Assembly (NCBI GenBank): GCA_021777765.1
Contig: JAJYDF010000006.1
Span: 62,001 to 126,000 of the forward strand
Direction: 5' to 3'
DNA: 64,000 nucleotides
Source: Pseudomonadota bacterium
GTDB taxonomy: Bacteria > Pseudomonadota > Gammaproteobacteria > DASZBR01
The position numbers were made by a program, and so were the translations under genes. A model generated the notes under the pieces. That model was given only the letters and a program-made list of their open reading frames with translations, was not told the origin of the DNA and did not search any database. Numbering within the stretch: the first letter of the stretch is position 1; each line of letters opens with the position of its first letter. This document shows, piece after piece, positions 46,114-55,432 of the stretch.

Positions 46114-46530
46114 ATGAAACCAAAAATTGTATTAGATACTAATGTTATTGTGTCAGCGCTTAGATCACAAGTAGGTGCATCTAACAAGTTGATGACATAT
46201 ATTGGTACGGAAAAATTCACGAGTTGTATATCGGTACCATTAGTTCTTGAATACGAAGAGGTTTTAAGACGTTTATTGAGCGGTGTTGGTAAATCAAAAA
46301 TAGAACAATATGTTGACTATATTTGTTACGCAAGTGAGCGAGTACAGATACATTTCTTGTGGCGGCCTTATTTAAAAGATCCTGATGATGACATGCTTCT
46401 TGAGTTGGCTGTTGCTGCACATGCTAATTATATTGTGACGTATAATATTTCTGATTTTGTAGGAATTGATAAATTTAATATTGAAGCAATTACACCGCAA
46501 CAATTATTGAGAATTATAGAGGTGATATGA
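46114..46530 (+). CDS. PIN-domain toxin (COG1569-type)
   Basis: 138 residues from ATG 46114 (MKPKIVLDTNVIVSALRS); a longer in-frame reading lacks family similarity at its start. The PIN-fold acidic residues are in VLDTNV (Asp), the LEYEEVLRR helix (Glu), KDPDDDML (Asp) and TYNISDF (Asp), the usual four-acid Mg2+ site of a PIN ribonuclease. It is directly followed (1 nt) by an RHH antitoxin gene, an unusual toxin-first order for a PIN pair. Confidence 0.85.
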   Translation: MKPKIVLDTNVIVSALRSQVGASNKLMTYIGTEKFTSCISVPLVLEYEEVLRRLLSGVGKSKIEQYVDYICYASERVQIHFLWRPYLKDPDDDMLLELAVAAHANYIVTYNISDFVGIDKFNIEAITPQQLLRIIEVI

Positions 46531-46531
46531 C

Positions 46532-46768
46532 ATGAGCGCATTGAGTTTAAGATTACCAGAATTTTTGCATAAAGCTGTCAAAACACTGGCAAAGCGAGAG
46601 CATACATCAGTGAATCAATTAATTATGCTTGCAATTGTTGAGAAACTTTCTGCTTTAGACACAGTTGATTATATGGAAGCAAGAATAAAAAGAGCTGACC
46701 GTAAGAAATTTTTAGCAATTCTTAAAAGTGCTCCTAAGGTTGAGCCAGATGAAGAAGATAGATTATAA
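46532..46768 (+). CDS. ribbon-helix-helix antitoxin
   Basis: 78 residues starting 1 nt after the toxin stop. The N-terminal ~45 residues (LSLRLPEFLHKAVKTLAKRE, then TSVNQLIMLAIVEKLS) are a typical RHH/Arc-HicB-like DNA-binding domain: strand, helix, turn, helix. The acidic C-terminus (PKVEPDEEDRL) would wrap the PIN toxin. Likely represses via the 46093-46110 palindrome. Confidence 0.82.
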   Translation: MSALSLRLPEFLHKAVKTLAKREHTSVNQLIMLAIVEKLSALDTVDYMEARIKRADRKKFLAILKSAPKVEPDEEDRL

Positions 46769-46796
46769 GTAAATAATGTGCAGATTAATTATTTAA

Positions 46797-48179
46797 CTAC
46801 TCCAAATTCTTCAACGCTTGAATTAATTGATTTAATACCTCTTGACCACTGCCATACAACATGCGCGTTTGATCCATGCTAAATAAACCATTATCAATGC
46901 CAGAAAATCCTTTACCTTGGCCGCGTTTAATGACTAATACATTTTTAGCTTGGTTGACATTTAAAATGGGCATTCCATAAATAGGACTATTGGCTTGGTT
47001 TTTTGCGGCAGGATTGACTACATCATTAGCGCCGATGACTAATGCAACATCGGTAGTGGGAAATTCAGAATTGATTTCATCCATATCAAAAATTTTATCG
47101 TAAGGAACCCCCGCTTCAGCTAATAAAACATTCATATGTCCTGGCATTCTTCCTGCAACAGGATGGATGGCGAATTTAACGACCACACCCCGTTTTTCTA
47201 ATAATTGCGTTAATTCCCATGTTTTATGTTGTGCTTGAGCAACGGCCATACCATAGCCTGGTGTGATGATGACTTTATTTGCATAGGCCAACATAATTGC
47301 GGCATCTTCTGCTTCAATGGGTTTTAATGTGCCAGTGGTAATAATTTCTGCAGATTCTGTTTTAGCTAAAGGAGAAAATAAAATACTCCCTAAGTTTTTA
47401 TTCATGGCTTTGGCCATTAATTGGGTTAATAAAGTACCTGATGCACCAACAATAATACCTGCAATAATTAAGGCGGGATTATGTAATACAAAGCCATTAA
47501 CACCTACAGCTAAACCCGTCATTGCGTTGAATAATGAAATCACAATAGGCATATTTGCTCCGCCTATGGGTAATGTAAAAGTGATACCCAATAAAATTAA
47601 TGCGGAGAAAAAAGCGATAATCCACATATAATTTTGTGGAAAATATAATATAGCGACGCAAAAAATAATAATCGCAGTAACTAAAATGATATTAATAACA
47701 ATATGCAATGGTAAAACGATAGTCCGTTTAATTAAGTCTTGTAATTTAGCAAATGCAATAATACTGCCGCTAAATGATAACGTGCCAATGATGCCGCCGA
47801 GTAAAGATAAAATTCTCATTTCAGGAAATGCATTCATAGTATTTAATAATTCAATTGAAGCAATTGCACCTGCTGCACCACCACCCATACCGTTAAATAT
47901 GGCAATCATTTGTGGCATTTGAATCATTTTAACGGTTTTACCTGAATACCAAGCAATAGCGCCACCAATGATAAATGCGATAAACATCAGAAAATAATTT
48001 AAGCCATGTTTAACTTCTGGCAAAAATAACGTCACGATAACAGCTGCGATCATGGCATTACGTGCCAACACCATTCCTGCCCGTGCAGTTTTAGGTGAGG
48101 ACATTTGTTTTAAGCCAAAAATAATTAATGCGCTGCTAATGAGATAAACAAAATGAACAATTTGAATGGTATTAATCAT
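46797..48179 (-). CDS. pntB: NAD(P) transhydrogenase subunit beta PntB
   Basis: 460 residues. About 8-9 membrane helices (1-260) then the NADP(H)-binding domain III (about 290-460) with VIITPGYGMAVAQAQ, HPVAGRMPGHMNVLLAEAGVPYD, DVALVIGANDVVNPAA and IKRGQGKGFSGIDNG. With PntA it couples proton flow across the inner membrane to NADPH formation from NADH. It overlaps the upstream pntA2 gene by 8 nt (48172-48179), so translation is probably coupled. Full length and intact. Confidence 0.96.
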   Translation of the reverse strand: MINTIQIVHFVYLISSALIIFGLKQMSSPKTARAGMVLARNAMIAAVIVTLFLPEVKHGLNYFLMFIAFIIGGAIAWYSGKTVKMIQMPQMIAIFNGMGGGAAGAIASIELLNTMNAFPEMRILSLLGGIIGTLSFSGSIIAFAKLQDLIKRTIVLPLHIVINIILVTAIIIFCVAILYFPQNYMWIIAFFSALILLGITFTLPIGGANMPIVISLFNAMTGLAVGVNGFVLHNPALIIAGIIVGASGTLLTQLMAKAMNKNLGSILFSPLAKTESAEIITTGTLKPIEAEDAAIMLAYANKVIITPGYGMAVAQAQHKTWELTQLLEKRGVVVKFAIHPVAGRMPGHMNVLLAEAGVPYDKIFDMDEINSEFPTTDVALVIGANDVVNPAAKNQANSPIYGMPILNVNQAKNVLVIKRGQGKGFSGIDNGLFSMDQTRMLYGSGQEVLNQLIQALKNLE

Positions 48180-48468
48180 GTTGATCCTTACTGCTCTTAA
48201 ATAAACTTAACATTCTTTCAGTGACGACATAACCACCGACGATATTAATTGTTGCAATTAATACAGCTATAAAACCAATAATGTGTTCGAAAAGTGTTTG
48301 TGCTTGGCAGAGTGCAATCATGGTGCCAATTAAAATAATGCCATGAATGAAATTGGTGCCGGACATTAATGGCGTATGCAAAATGACGGGAACACGGCGA
48401 ATGATTTCGAAGCCAGTGAAGGCGGCGAGTAGGAATATGTATGCATATAAAATATAAACAGGAATCAT
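48172..48468 (-). CDS. pntAB: NAD(P) transhydrogenase subunit alpha part 2 (membrane domain)
   Basis: 98 residues, three membrane helices: YAYIFLLAAFTGFEIIRRVP, HTPLMSGTNFIHGIILIGTM and HIIGFIAVLIATINIVGGYV, the membrane part (domain II start) of the alpha chain. In E. coli it is fused to domain I; here the alpha chain is split over two genes, as in Rickettsia, Rhodospirillum and many other alphas and some gammas. Overlaps pntB. Confidence 0.94.
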   Translation of the reverse strand: MIPVYILYAYIFLLAAFTGFEIIRRVPVILHTPLMSGTNFIHGIILIGTMIALCQAQTLFEHIIGFIAVLIATINIVGGYVVTERMLSLFKSSKDQHD

Positions 48469-48493
48469 ATTAATATCTCCATCATTTTTTTTC

Positions 48494-48607
48494 CTTCTCC
48501 CGCTTGAGGGAGAAGGTGCCGAAGGCGGATGAGGGTGTGTTTAAATTAATGCCGATACTTTTTTAACACCCCTCATCCGCCGTCGGCACCTTCCCCCTTC
48601 ATGGAGA
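48494..48607. repeat. pair of inverted REP-like copies
   Basis: One copy CCTTCTCCCGCTTGAGGGAG..AAGGTGCCGAAGGCGGATGA (about 48494-48537) and a reverse copy CCCTCATCCGCCGTCGGCAC..(about 48570-48605) facing each other between pntA2 and pntA1. Together they could fold into a ~110-nt hairpin. The second copy overlaps the pntA1 stop. Confidence 0.8.
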
Positions 48608-49738
48608 ATGAGTTAATAATTCTTTCGTGGGCGCATGTTTAATTTCACCATCATGCGTCAACACACTCTTAGCAAATATTTCATCATCCCAATTAATTTT
48701 TAATTCAGGATTATCGGTTAATAATAAATGTAAAAAGTTAACCAAATTTTTTGCATACAAATTGCTCGCATCACGTGCCACCATGCTAGGTATATTGGTA
48801 ATACCATAAATTGTCACACCATTATATTCATAAATTTCATTTTTTTTGGTTAATTCACAATTGCCACCGGTTTCAGCAGCTAGATCAATAATTATCGAGC
48901 CTGGTGCCATTTTATTGAGCATTTCTTTCGTAATCATAATCGGTGCAGGTTTACCAGGAATTTGCGCAGTAGAAATAATGATTTCTGATTTAGCCATTTC
49001 ATTTTGCAATAATAATTGTTGTTGCTGTTTTTCTTCAGCAGTTAATTCCCGTGCATAACCACCAGTACCTTCTGCTTGTATGGATATATCCAACATTTTT
49101 GCGCCTAATGATTCTATTTGTTCTCTGGCAGCGCTGCGGATGTCATACGCTTTAACGATGGCGCCTAAACGTTTTGCTGTTGCAATGGCTTGTAAACCTG
49201 CAACACCTGCGCCTAGTATTAATACATTTTGAGGTCTAATAGTACCAGCAGCAGTAGTTAACATCGGGAAAAAACGCTTTGATAAATTGGCTGCAATTAA
49301 TGCCGCTTTATAACCTGCTACAGATGCTTGAGAAGATAATGCATCCATGTTTTGCGCACGTGATATGCGAGGAATTAATTCCATAGCAAAACTGGTAATT
49401 TTTTTATCGCGTAATGCGGCGACAATAGGAAGATTTCTGTCGGGAGCCATAAAACCAATAATAATCGAATGCGCTGGAATTAATGCAATTTCTTTTTCGG
49501 TAGGTGGTTGGACTTTTAAGATGATTTTTGCCGCTGCATAGAGCGTAGCTACATTGTCGTATTTATCGATATCGCCATATTGTTCATCAAGATAATCTGC
49601 GCTGAGACCCGCACCTTTTTGTAACATTAATTCGCAATTAAATTTTTTTAATTCTGAAATGCTGGATGGGACTAGAGAGACACGTTGTTCATTAGGAATA
49701 GTTTCCTTGGGTATTGCAATTTTTATGTTCGATGTCAT
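48599..49738 (-). CDS. pntAA: NAD(P) transhydrogenase subunit alpha part 1 (NAD(H)-binding)
   Basis: 379 residues from ATG 49738 (MTSNIKIAIPKETIPNEQR); an upstream ORF start at 49882 gives an N-terminal extension without similarity. Alanine-dehydrogenase/PntA fold: RVSLVPSSISELKK, VLILGAGVAGLQAIATAKRL (Rossmann), AYDIRSAAREQIESLGAKML, SIIIDLAAETGGNCELT and TNIPSMVARDASNLYAKNL. It binds NAD(H) on the cytoplasmic side. First gene of a three-gene pnt operon on the minus strand; the stop overlaps a REP copy. GGAG lies 11 nt before the ATG, a rather long spacing. Confidence 0.95.
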   Translation of the reverse strand: MTSNIKIAIPKETIPNEQRVSLVPSSISELKKFNCELMLQKGAGLSADYLDEQYGDIDKYDNVATLYAAAKIILKVQPPTEKEIALIPAHSIIIGFMAPDRNLPIVAALRDKKITSFAMELIPRISRAQNMDALSSQASVAGYKAALIAANLSKRFFPMLTTAAGTIRPQNVLILGAGVAGLQAIATAKRLGAIVKAYDIRSAAREQIESLGAKMLDISIQAEGTGGYARELTAEEKQQQQLLLQNEMAKSEIIISTAQIPGKPAPIMITKEMLNKMAPGSIIIDLAAETGGNCELTKKNEIYEYNGVTIYGITNIPSMVARDASNLYAKNLVNFLHLLLTDNPELKINWDDEIFAKSVLTHDGEIKHAPTKELLTHSP

Positions 49739-49810
49739 TACAGCACAATCTCCATTTGTTGGCGGAACAAAAAATGTAGTATATACCACTTCTGCTTGAA
49801 GATGCGATTC

Positions 49811-49895
49811 TTCTCCTTCTCCTGTTTGCGTGAGAAGGTGCTGTGCTGGAAGGGGCACGGAGCGAAGGTACCTCCTTTCCATCTGGGAGAAGGAA
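49811..49895. repeat. REP-like palindrome, degenerate and expanded
   Basis: CCTTCTCCTGTTTGCGTGAG plus AAGGTGCTGT and, after a diverged centre, CTGGGAGAAGGAAAG. A decayed copy, overlapping the spurious N-terminal extension of pntA1. Confidence 0.6.
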
Positions 49896-49926
49896 AGAAT
49901 TCGTGGTTGAATGAAAATATATAATA

Positions 49927-50126
49927 GTCGTAACCTGGGTGGAGAAATTGAGATTTATATAAATATGACATAATTGGTTTTTTTTACGATTTTTATTTAA
50001 AAGTACAGCGTAACCCGGGTGTTAATATTTCCTGGGTTACGCCATTGAGCTAAATAAATATTATTGTAAACGTCAAACAGTATAATGCTTTTGAATATCA
50101 TCATTTGCTTCACCCAGGCTACGAAT
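49927..50126. repeat. nested-palindrome element related to 19738-19984
   Basis: Outer arms GTCGTAACCTGGGTGGAG (49927-49944) and TTCACCCAGGCTACGAAT (50109-50126); inner perfect-type dyad GCGTAACCCGGG (50008-50019) with CCTGGGTTACGC (50031-50042). Its right arm in reverse complement reads GTAGCCTGGGTGAAGCAAAT, nearly the same as the left arm at 19762. No ORF. Occupies most of the gap before the acyltransferase gene. Confidence 0.68.
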
Positions 50127-50191
50127 ACTTTTATGATAAAACTAATGAAATGCAGTAATACAGAGAAAGTATTAATTTTATAGGTTACTAG

Positions 50192-51331
50192 ATGAGCGGA
50201 AACATAAATCGGATAAATACTTTAACATCGTTGCGTTTTTTCGCAGCCATTATGATTATCATCGGTCACTCACGTGGTGTATTTTTTAATGAAAATATTT
50301 TTAATCATTTCGCATTTTTTCAAGGTGTTTCATTTTTCTTCGTGTTATCGGGTTTTATTTTAACAATTGTATACCCCACTTTATCGAAACAGCACGTAGG
50401 TCAATTTTATTTGGCGCGTTTTGCAAGAATTTGGCCTGCACATATTGCTGCCTTAATGCTATTTTTGTTGTTGTTTCATAATAAAATTACAATTAATTTG
50501 TCTCAATTTATGATATTACTGACTAATGTCAATTTGATTCATGGATGGATCCCTGATGTCGATTATTATTTTTCATTCAATGCGCCGTCATGGAGTATTT
50601 CTACGGAAGCATTTTTTTATTTTTGCTTTCCATTATTAATTTATCGTTGGCGCCATACATGGTTTTTCAAGCTCATTCTTTCATTTGGTCTGGTGGTTCT
50701 ATTAATCATTTACTGCAATTTGGCCAATTTGAAAGAAACGACTACAGTACCAGGCATTCATGGCTTAATTTATATCAACCCTTTATCGAGAATATTTGAA
50801 TTTATTTTGGGCATGGTGTTTGCGTCGGCATTTAAGAAATTTAACAATGATAAATTATCTTTTGTAATAATGAGTTTTTTGGAATTAAGTGCATTACTAT
50901 TAATATTTATTAATTTACTCTATTCAGCTAATCTAGCAACTAACACAATTATTCCGCTCAATTTAGCAGAACAATATTGGGTGATCTATTGCTCCACCTG
51001 TATCTGGTTTGCATTTCTAATTTTATTTGTATCAATGCAAAATGGCATTGTGTCGCGCGTGCTGAATTTTCCAATTATTGTATTATTAGGTGAAATGAGT
51101 TACTCGTTATATTTAGTACATTATTTGTTTATGTTTTATTGTTATACCCACGGCGCATGGTGGTTAAGGCATCATCCCGTAGAAACTTATATATTTTATT
51201 GGTTTGTAATATTGTGTTGGGCTTATTTGATGTGGCGATTAATTGAATGTTCTGCGCGTAAGTGGATAAAAAATAGTGTTTACTCATCACCATCGTTTAA
51301 AAAATTGAGCTTAATGAATCTGGCAGATTGA
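50192..51331 (+). CDS. acyltransferase 3 family membrane O-acyltransferase (OafA/YrhL-like)
   Basis: 379 residues, ~10 membrane helices. N-terminal INTLTSLRFFAAIMIIIGHS carries the R..H/ R-F-x-A-A-x-x-x-x-x-x-H-S pattern of acyltransferase 3, then VSFFFVLSGFILTIVY and NAPSWSISTEAFFYFCFP with the conserved WSI-S-x-E. These enzymes transfer acetyl or other acyl groups to periplasmic sugars of O-antigen, peptidoglycan or capsule. It sits upstream of a cluster of putative sugar-transferase membrane proteins, convergent with them. No fused SGNH domain. Confidence 0.88.
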   Translation: MSGNINRINTLTSLRFFAAIMIIIGHSRGVFFNENIFNHFAFFQGVSFFFVLSGFILTIVYPTLSKQHVGQFYLARFARIWPAHIAALMLFLLLFHNKITINLSQFMILLTNVNLIHGWIPDVDYYFSFNAPSWSISTEAFFYFCFPLLIYRWRHTWFFKLILSFGLVVLLIIYCNLANLKETTTVPGIHGLIYINPLSRIFEFILGMVFASAFKKFNNDKLSFVIMSFLELSALLLIFINLLYSANLATNTIIPLNLAEQYWVIYCSTCIWFAFLILFVSMQNGIVSRVLNFPIIVLLGEMSYSLYLVHYLFMFYCYTHGAWWLRHHPVETYIFYWFVILCWAYLMWRLIECSARKWIKNSVYSSPSFKKLSLMNLAD

Positions 51332-51366
51332 GAATTTTTCCTTCCATTTCATTGTATAAATACTGT

Positions 51367-51402
51367 AGCCCGGACATGTTGCTGCGCTCCTTTGTCCGGG
51401 CT
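51367..51402. repeat. AGCCCGGACA inverted repeat between convergent genes
   Basis: AGCCCGGACA (51367-51376) with TGTCCGGGCT (51393-51402) around TGTTGCTGCGCTCCTT. Flanks extend the stem (AATACTG / CAGTATT). It lies between the stops of the acyltransferase and the 602-residue gene and could be a shared terminator. Related copy at 28472. Confidence 0.75.
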
Positions 51403-51409
51403 GCAGTAT

Positions 51410-53218
51410 TTATAAATTTTTTTCATTCTCTGAATTATTAAGACTATTTTTCACATAAATATCATATAAAGCGCTAGTTTTAACTAAAGCATACCCACTA
51501 TGTAATAAATAATTAATAAGCATATTATTTTTAATTTTATTTTGTGTGATGCATAGTATATCTGGAGATATATTTTTATTTTGTAAATAAGCAATAGTTT
51601 CTTTGCTACATTGATTGCTCATATTAAACAACCATACCGAATTAGTCGCTGGTGTTAAATGAGAATATAAATATCCCGCAGAAAATCCTGGATAAATTAA
51701 CATACTGTTTATTTCATTGTGATCAGTAATTACTGAGTTCAAATCAGTGTAATATGATTGGTTAGCATTATATAAATCAGGCGTAGTATATAAATATTTA
51801 AAAGGGCCTTGTTGAATTTGTAACGTTAAATGACTGATTGAATTAAATGTTATTTGACTTAGTGGTTCGTCTTGATAGGCAAAACTATATTTGTTTACAA
51901 ATAAAATTGTTAACAAAATCATTGTAAATAAATGGGGGACATAATGGATATATTGGCCAATAGATTTTGACGTTATTAGAGAATTGCATAGCAGCTTGGT
52001 AGCTTGGCCAATTATAATAATGGAAGCAATTAGCGCTGGAAACAAACCAATGAGACTATTTGCAATGCTATTTGCGCTTGCAAATACAGTCACAATGCCT
52101 GCAATAAATGAAGGAAACCAAATGGTTATGAATAAATGTTTATAATATTGTCGGTTTGGTAAGAGGAAAATATAAAAAGGGGCTAATAAACAAATATTGA
52201 TTAATAAGGTGTAGCAATCGGTAATTGGATCCCACCAAACTGGTGGCTGACTATGGCCATGTTCTTGCAATAGATATGACACAATTAACGTAATGGGTAT
52301 TGCTAATGCAACGATTTTATAAATATTTTTCGATTTTACCCTGTTTAAATATTTATAATCAGCTAATAAGCTATTTGATTTCTGTATTCTGTAAGTTAAC
52401 AAATAAACAATTAATAAAGAAAATAATAATATTTTATCGGGAGTATATGTTTTCCATGTGTTATATAATTCAAGCGCATGATTATAATGATGGTCAATAT
52501 AACCGGTGTTATGCAAATACTGATATATATGATTAATTGCTGTAATTCCAGTATGTTGAATTAATAGTATAACTACTGTTAAAACGGGTATCGTGCCAAG
52601 CGTGAAATGGTTTAAAGTGTAACGCCAATCATTGCGGCACAAAATGAACATCGATAATAATGCAATTATTAGCAGTGGTGGATATACGAACGTAGTTAAA
52701 CTAAAGCAAATTCCTGATAGAAAATAATAGTGCGTCTTATTCGCATTTTCGAACAAGATAAAATTACATAAACAACCTAACGTTAGAAAAAAAATAGCTA
52801 AAGAATTATAAGATAAACCTGCAATATTGCAGAAGGTAAAAGCCAAGCAAATACTCGCTGTCAGTAAAGCTAGCCCCCATCCGATTTTATTTTTAAAGGT
52901 CTGGTAACAACATAAAGTTAATATGCCATAAAAAATAAAATAAAGATGTCTCGCAAATAAGACTATTGCATCTGTAGAATGATTTAGTTTGAGATAAATA
53001 TAATAAAATGGATAGAGTATGATTCCGGCAAACTGGCATATCGAGTACTCATCTTTTATCGGCACATTCCCAAGAATAAATCGATACGGTAATGCGATAT
53101 AGTAAGATTCATCCGTAAAATTAATGCCAAAATATAATCGAATATAACTCAGCATAATTATGCTTAAGAAAATTAATATGAAGATGCTATTTTTTAAGAT
53201 CGGGGGTTGATGATTCAT
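51410..53218 (-). CDS. polytopic membrane protein, possible GT-C-type glycosyltransferase
   Basis: 602 residues, about 12 membrane helices. An acidic FTDESYYIALPYRFILGN segment follows the first helix; a D-E pair at this place in the first outer loop is typical of lipid-linked-sugar-dependent GT-C enzymes. A ~150-residue C-terminal soluble domain (after residue ~430) faces the periplasm. I do not recognise the exact family. The start lies 3 nt after the stop of the 495-residue paralog gene upstream, so the two are translationally close and probably one operon for surface-sugar modification. Confidence 0.6.
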   Translation of the reverse strand: MNHQPPILKNSIFILIFLSIIMLSYIRLYFGINFTDESYYIALPYRFILGNVPIKDEYSICQFAGIILYPFYYIYLKLNHSTDAIVLFARHLYFIFYGILTLCCYQTFKNKIGWGLALLTASICLAFTFCNIAGLSYNSLAIFFLTLGCLCNFILFENANKTHYYFLSGICFSLTTFVYPPLLIIALLSMFILCRNDWRYTLNHFTLGTIPVLTVVILLIQHTGITAINHIYQYLHNTGYIDHHYNHALELYNTWKTYTPDKILLFSLLIVYLLTYRIQKSNSLLADYKYLNRVKSKNIYKIVALAIPITLIVSYLLQEHGHSQPPVWWDPITDCYTLLINICLLAPFYIFLLPNRQYYKHLFITIWFPSFIAGIVTVFASANSIANSLIGLFPALIASIIIIGQATKLLCNSLITSKSIGQYIHYVPHLFTMILLTILFVNKYSFAYQDEPLSQITFNSISHLTLQIQQGPFKYLYTTPDLYNANQSYYTDLNSVITDHNEINSMLIYPGFSAGYLYSHLTPATNSVWLFNMSNQCSKETIAYLQNKNISPDILCITQNKIKNNMLINYLLHSGYALVKTSALYDIYVKNSLNNSENEKNL

Positions 53219-53221
53219 AAA

Positions 53222-54709
53222 TTAAGTTATTTTTATCGGTTGTGTATCATCGACATAAAGCGATTGTTTTAAATAAAAACATCTTTGAATACCTATGAAA
53301 GCGAAAATAAATAAACTCATATTAACAAAATATCCTGTCCAACCCATGTAAGTGCCAGAATTCATCATCAGTCGTTGCAGTGGAAAATCTAAAACGCTAC
53401 CGGTTAATGGTGCTACATTGATCAAATAATAAACTTTGGAAATAATTATTGCTACAAAAAGGTAAACGAATAAAGATTTTTTTGAGAATGTTTTGTTATT
53501 TAATGCCAAACATAATGCATACACAACAAAGGGGTAATTAAAATCAATTTGACGTGTTTGCGAGTTAAGTGCGAGAGCGGCTGTAGCGATAAGAAAAATT
53601 GTTAGCCCCAGACTTTCTTGTTGAGATTGCTCGAGCAAATCTTTTCCTAATAGAAGAATTAATACTACAACAGGTCCTAAAAAAGCAAGGTGTGCGATTA
53701 AAAATAATCCTGGCTTGGCAATAGCTCCTAAAATACATGTGGTGAACAAATCATAAAGTGTAAATATTGATTTATCAGTAGCATAGTGCGGCATATGATG
53801 TTTAAGCCATATATAAATGATTGAACAAATAGTTCCACTGATAATTAATAGGGGTACGTTGTAATAATTGATGGCTATTAGATTTTTCAATGACATTAAC
53901 AATCGGCTGTAAAGCAAAACAAAATAAATAAATAATGCAGTAATGAGAATGCTCAATGGTAAAGCGGGATAGAAAATATCAATGCTATTGCTAACAATCT
54001 TTGTGTTTCCCATTATGTAAGTAAGATAAATACAAATGAATATGAAAATAGTTGTTAACAGATAAGACCAGTTTTGTTCTGTTCGTGTTAGAGGTTTATT
54101 AATATAGTGAGGTTTTGTAAATAATAATAAAGGCACAATTAATACAATACTAATAGGCCAAGTAAAATATGCAGGTATCAAACAGGCAGCCAATAACACA
54201 TAATTTTTTTTCACATAAAAATAAAGTGTCAGCATGCCTAAAAATATTGCAGCTGTATCTGTGAGCACTGCATCGTATAAATTGTGTTTTAAAGCAAGAA
54301 AATTAATGAACAGTGAGATAAATCCTATCCAATAAGTGTTAAGAGAAAATCGTTTTGCATCACATATTTTGTACCAAAAATATCCCGTTAAGATAAACGA
54401 TATACTATTCAATATCATAAAACCGTTGACAATATTGCGTGGTGAATAGGTGTCTAAATGCACTAATTTTAATAAACAATAAATGATAAAACTGGGTAAT
54501 AAACGATTAATGTGATAGAGATCATCGGTATGACTAATATGCGACCAAAAATTTTGTACATAACCTGCATAGATATTACCATCCCAACCAAAGCCATTAT
54601 TGAGTGGTATCCGCTCTCCAAAATAAAAATAGGCGATATTGTAAATGGTTAGCAAAAGTAAGCTTATACATAAAATCTTTTTGTTGAGTATCATGTCTTT
54701 CGTTATCAT
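53222..54709 (-). CDS. polytopic membrane protein, paralog 1 of a four-member family
   Basis: 495 residues with ~11-12 membrane helices. Family hallmarks, shared with 58186, 59648 and 61149: GERIPLNNGFGWDGNIYAGYVQNFW in the first outer loop (Asp at GWDG), then YHINRLLPSFIIYCLLKL, DAVLTDTAAIFLGMLTLYFY, AIAKPGLFLIAHLAFLGP and QRLMMNSGTYMGWTGYFVNM. The acidic first loop and topology suggest a GT-C-like glycosyltransferase or transporter; no biochemical assignment possible. It precedes the 602-residue gene by 3 nt. Separated from the other three paralogs by 3.5 kb containing VapBC, a transposase-like fragment and a sedolisin gene. Confidence 0.72.
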   Translation of the reverse strand: MITKDMILNKKILCISLLLLTIYNIAYFYFGERIPLNNGFGWDGNIYAGYVQNFWSHISHTDDLYHINRLLPSFIIYCLLKLVHLDTYSPRNIVNGFMILNSISFILTGYFWYKICDAKRFSLNTYWIGFISLFINFLALKHNLYDAVLTDTAAIFLGMLTLYFYVKKNYVLLAACLIPAYFTWPISIVLIVPLLLFTKPHYINKPLTRTEQNWSYLLTTIFIFICIYLTYIMGNTKIVSNSIDIFYPALPLSILITALFIYFVLLYSRLLMSLKNLIAINYYNVPLLIISGTICSIIYIWLKHHMPHYATDKSIFTLYDLFTTCILGAIAKPGLFLIAHLAFLGPVVVLILLLGKDLLEQSQQESLGLTIFLIATAALALNSQTRQIDFNYPFVVYALCLALNNKTFSKKSLFVYLFVAIIISKVYYLINVAPLTGSVLDFPLQRLMMNSGTYMGWTGYFVNMSLFIFAFIGIQRCFYLKQSLYVDDTQPIKIT

Positions 54710-55293
54710 GCTTTTAAATCACCCTCAATTGCCACAGTATTTTCTTGATGCCTTTTCCTAAATGTATGTTCATCACAACGATATATTTTATCTGGGTTTC
54801 TTAGAATATGTAATACATTTGATGATAACACTTTAACAGGCACACCATTCGTGGTGCGCGTAAATTGGGAATTAGATTTTGGGATTATTTAATTGAACGA
54901 GTAAGTTGCAAGGAAGCTTTTCTGCCATTACCACATCGTATATTAATTGCTTCGTTGGGTTAATTCCCCCGGATTTATTGAGCAGTTAATATATTGTGAT
55001 TATTGATTTTAATCTGCCAAGATATGTTTGTGATATGGTTGCTCGATCATCCGTTCATAAATAATGAGATGAAAACATGTCTAAACTGTCCGTTAAAGGT
55101 GTTCAATTACCTATGCAAACAAGTCGTCAAACACTTTAATTTCGGCATTTTGATTTGCGGATAAATTTCCGAAAAAAAATAATGTTATTTATTGAGAAAT
55201 GGTGGGTAAAGTTTCCCATACCTTTTCTGTATGGACATTAATATTGAATTGATTAAATCAACGCGAATATTAATTTTTTTAGTTAAATATAAT
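54710..55293. other. decayed intergenic region with a transposase-like scrap
   Basis: About 580 nt without an intact gene between paralog 1 and the terminator at 55295. It contains the fragment 54844-54963 (see below) and a 20-codon ORF at 55078-55140 (MSKLSVKGVQLPM...) with no adequate ribosome-binding site. AT-rich and gap-like; probably relic DNA. Confidence 0.45.
54844..54963 (+). pseudogene. possible transposase C-terminal remnant
   Basis: The frame TIRGARKLGIRFWDYLIERV..SCKEAFLPLP ends in TAA. The R-K-L-G-x-x-F-W-D-Y-L-x-x-R pattern resembles C-termini of some insertion-sequence transposases. There is no upstream coding continuation and no terminal repeats were found, so this is at most a relic. 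Assignment is weak. Confidence 0.3.
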
Positions 55294-55294
55294 A

Positions 55295-55321
55295 AAAAAC
55301 GGTTCAGAAGAACCGTTTTTT
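55295..55321. terminator. intrinsic terminator (bidirectional)
   Basis: AAAAACGGTTC (55295-55305) with GAACCGTTTTT (55310-55320), loop AGAA, followed by a T; preceded by A-run. It lies downstream of the VapBC-like pair in the minus direction, about 110 nt after the VapC stop. Confidence 0.85.
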
Positions 55322-55432
55322 ATTATGAAATGATTACGAACGGTATTGGATTGCTTGTAAAACGGTGTATTGATAAATAAGAAACGTGACCATAGTTAGG
55401 CGTCATACAATTTGAGCAAGCTTAACACTGAA

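Noticed and set aside
49739..49882. 48-residue N-terminal extension of pntA1
   Set aside because: It translates a REP-like repeat, has no family similarity and the MTSNIKIAIPKE start fits PntA N-termini.
55078..55140. 20-codon ORF MSKLSVKGVQLPM
   Set aside because: Weak ribosome-binding site and no support; at best a leader or relic.
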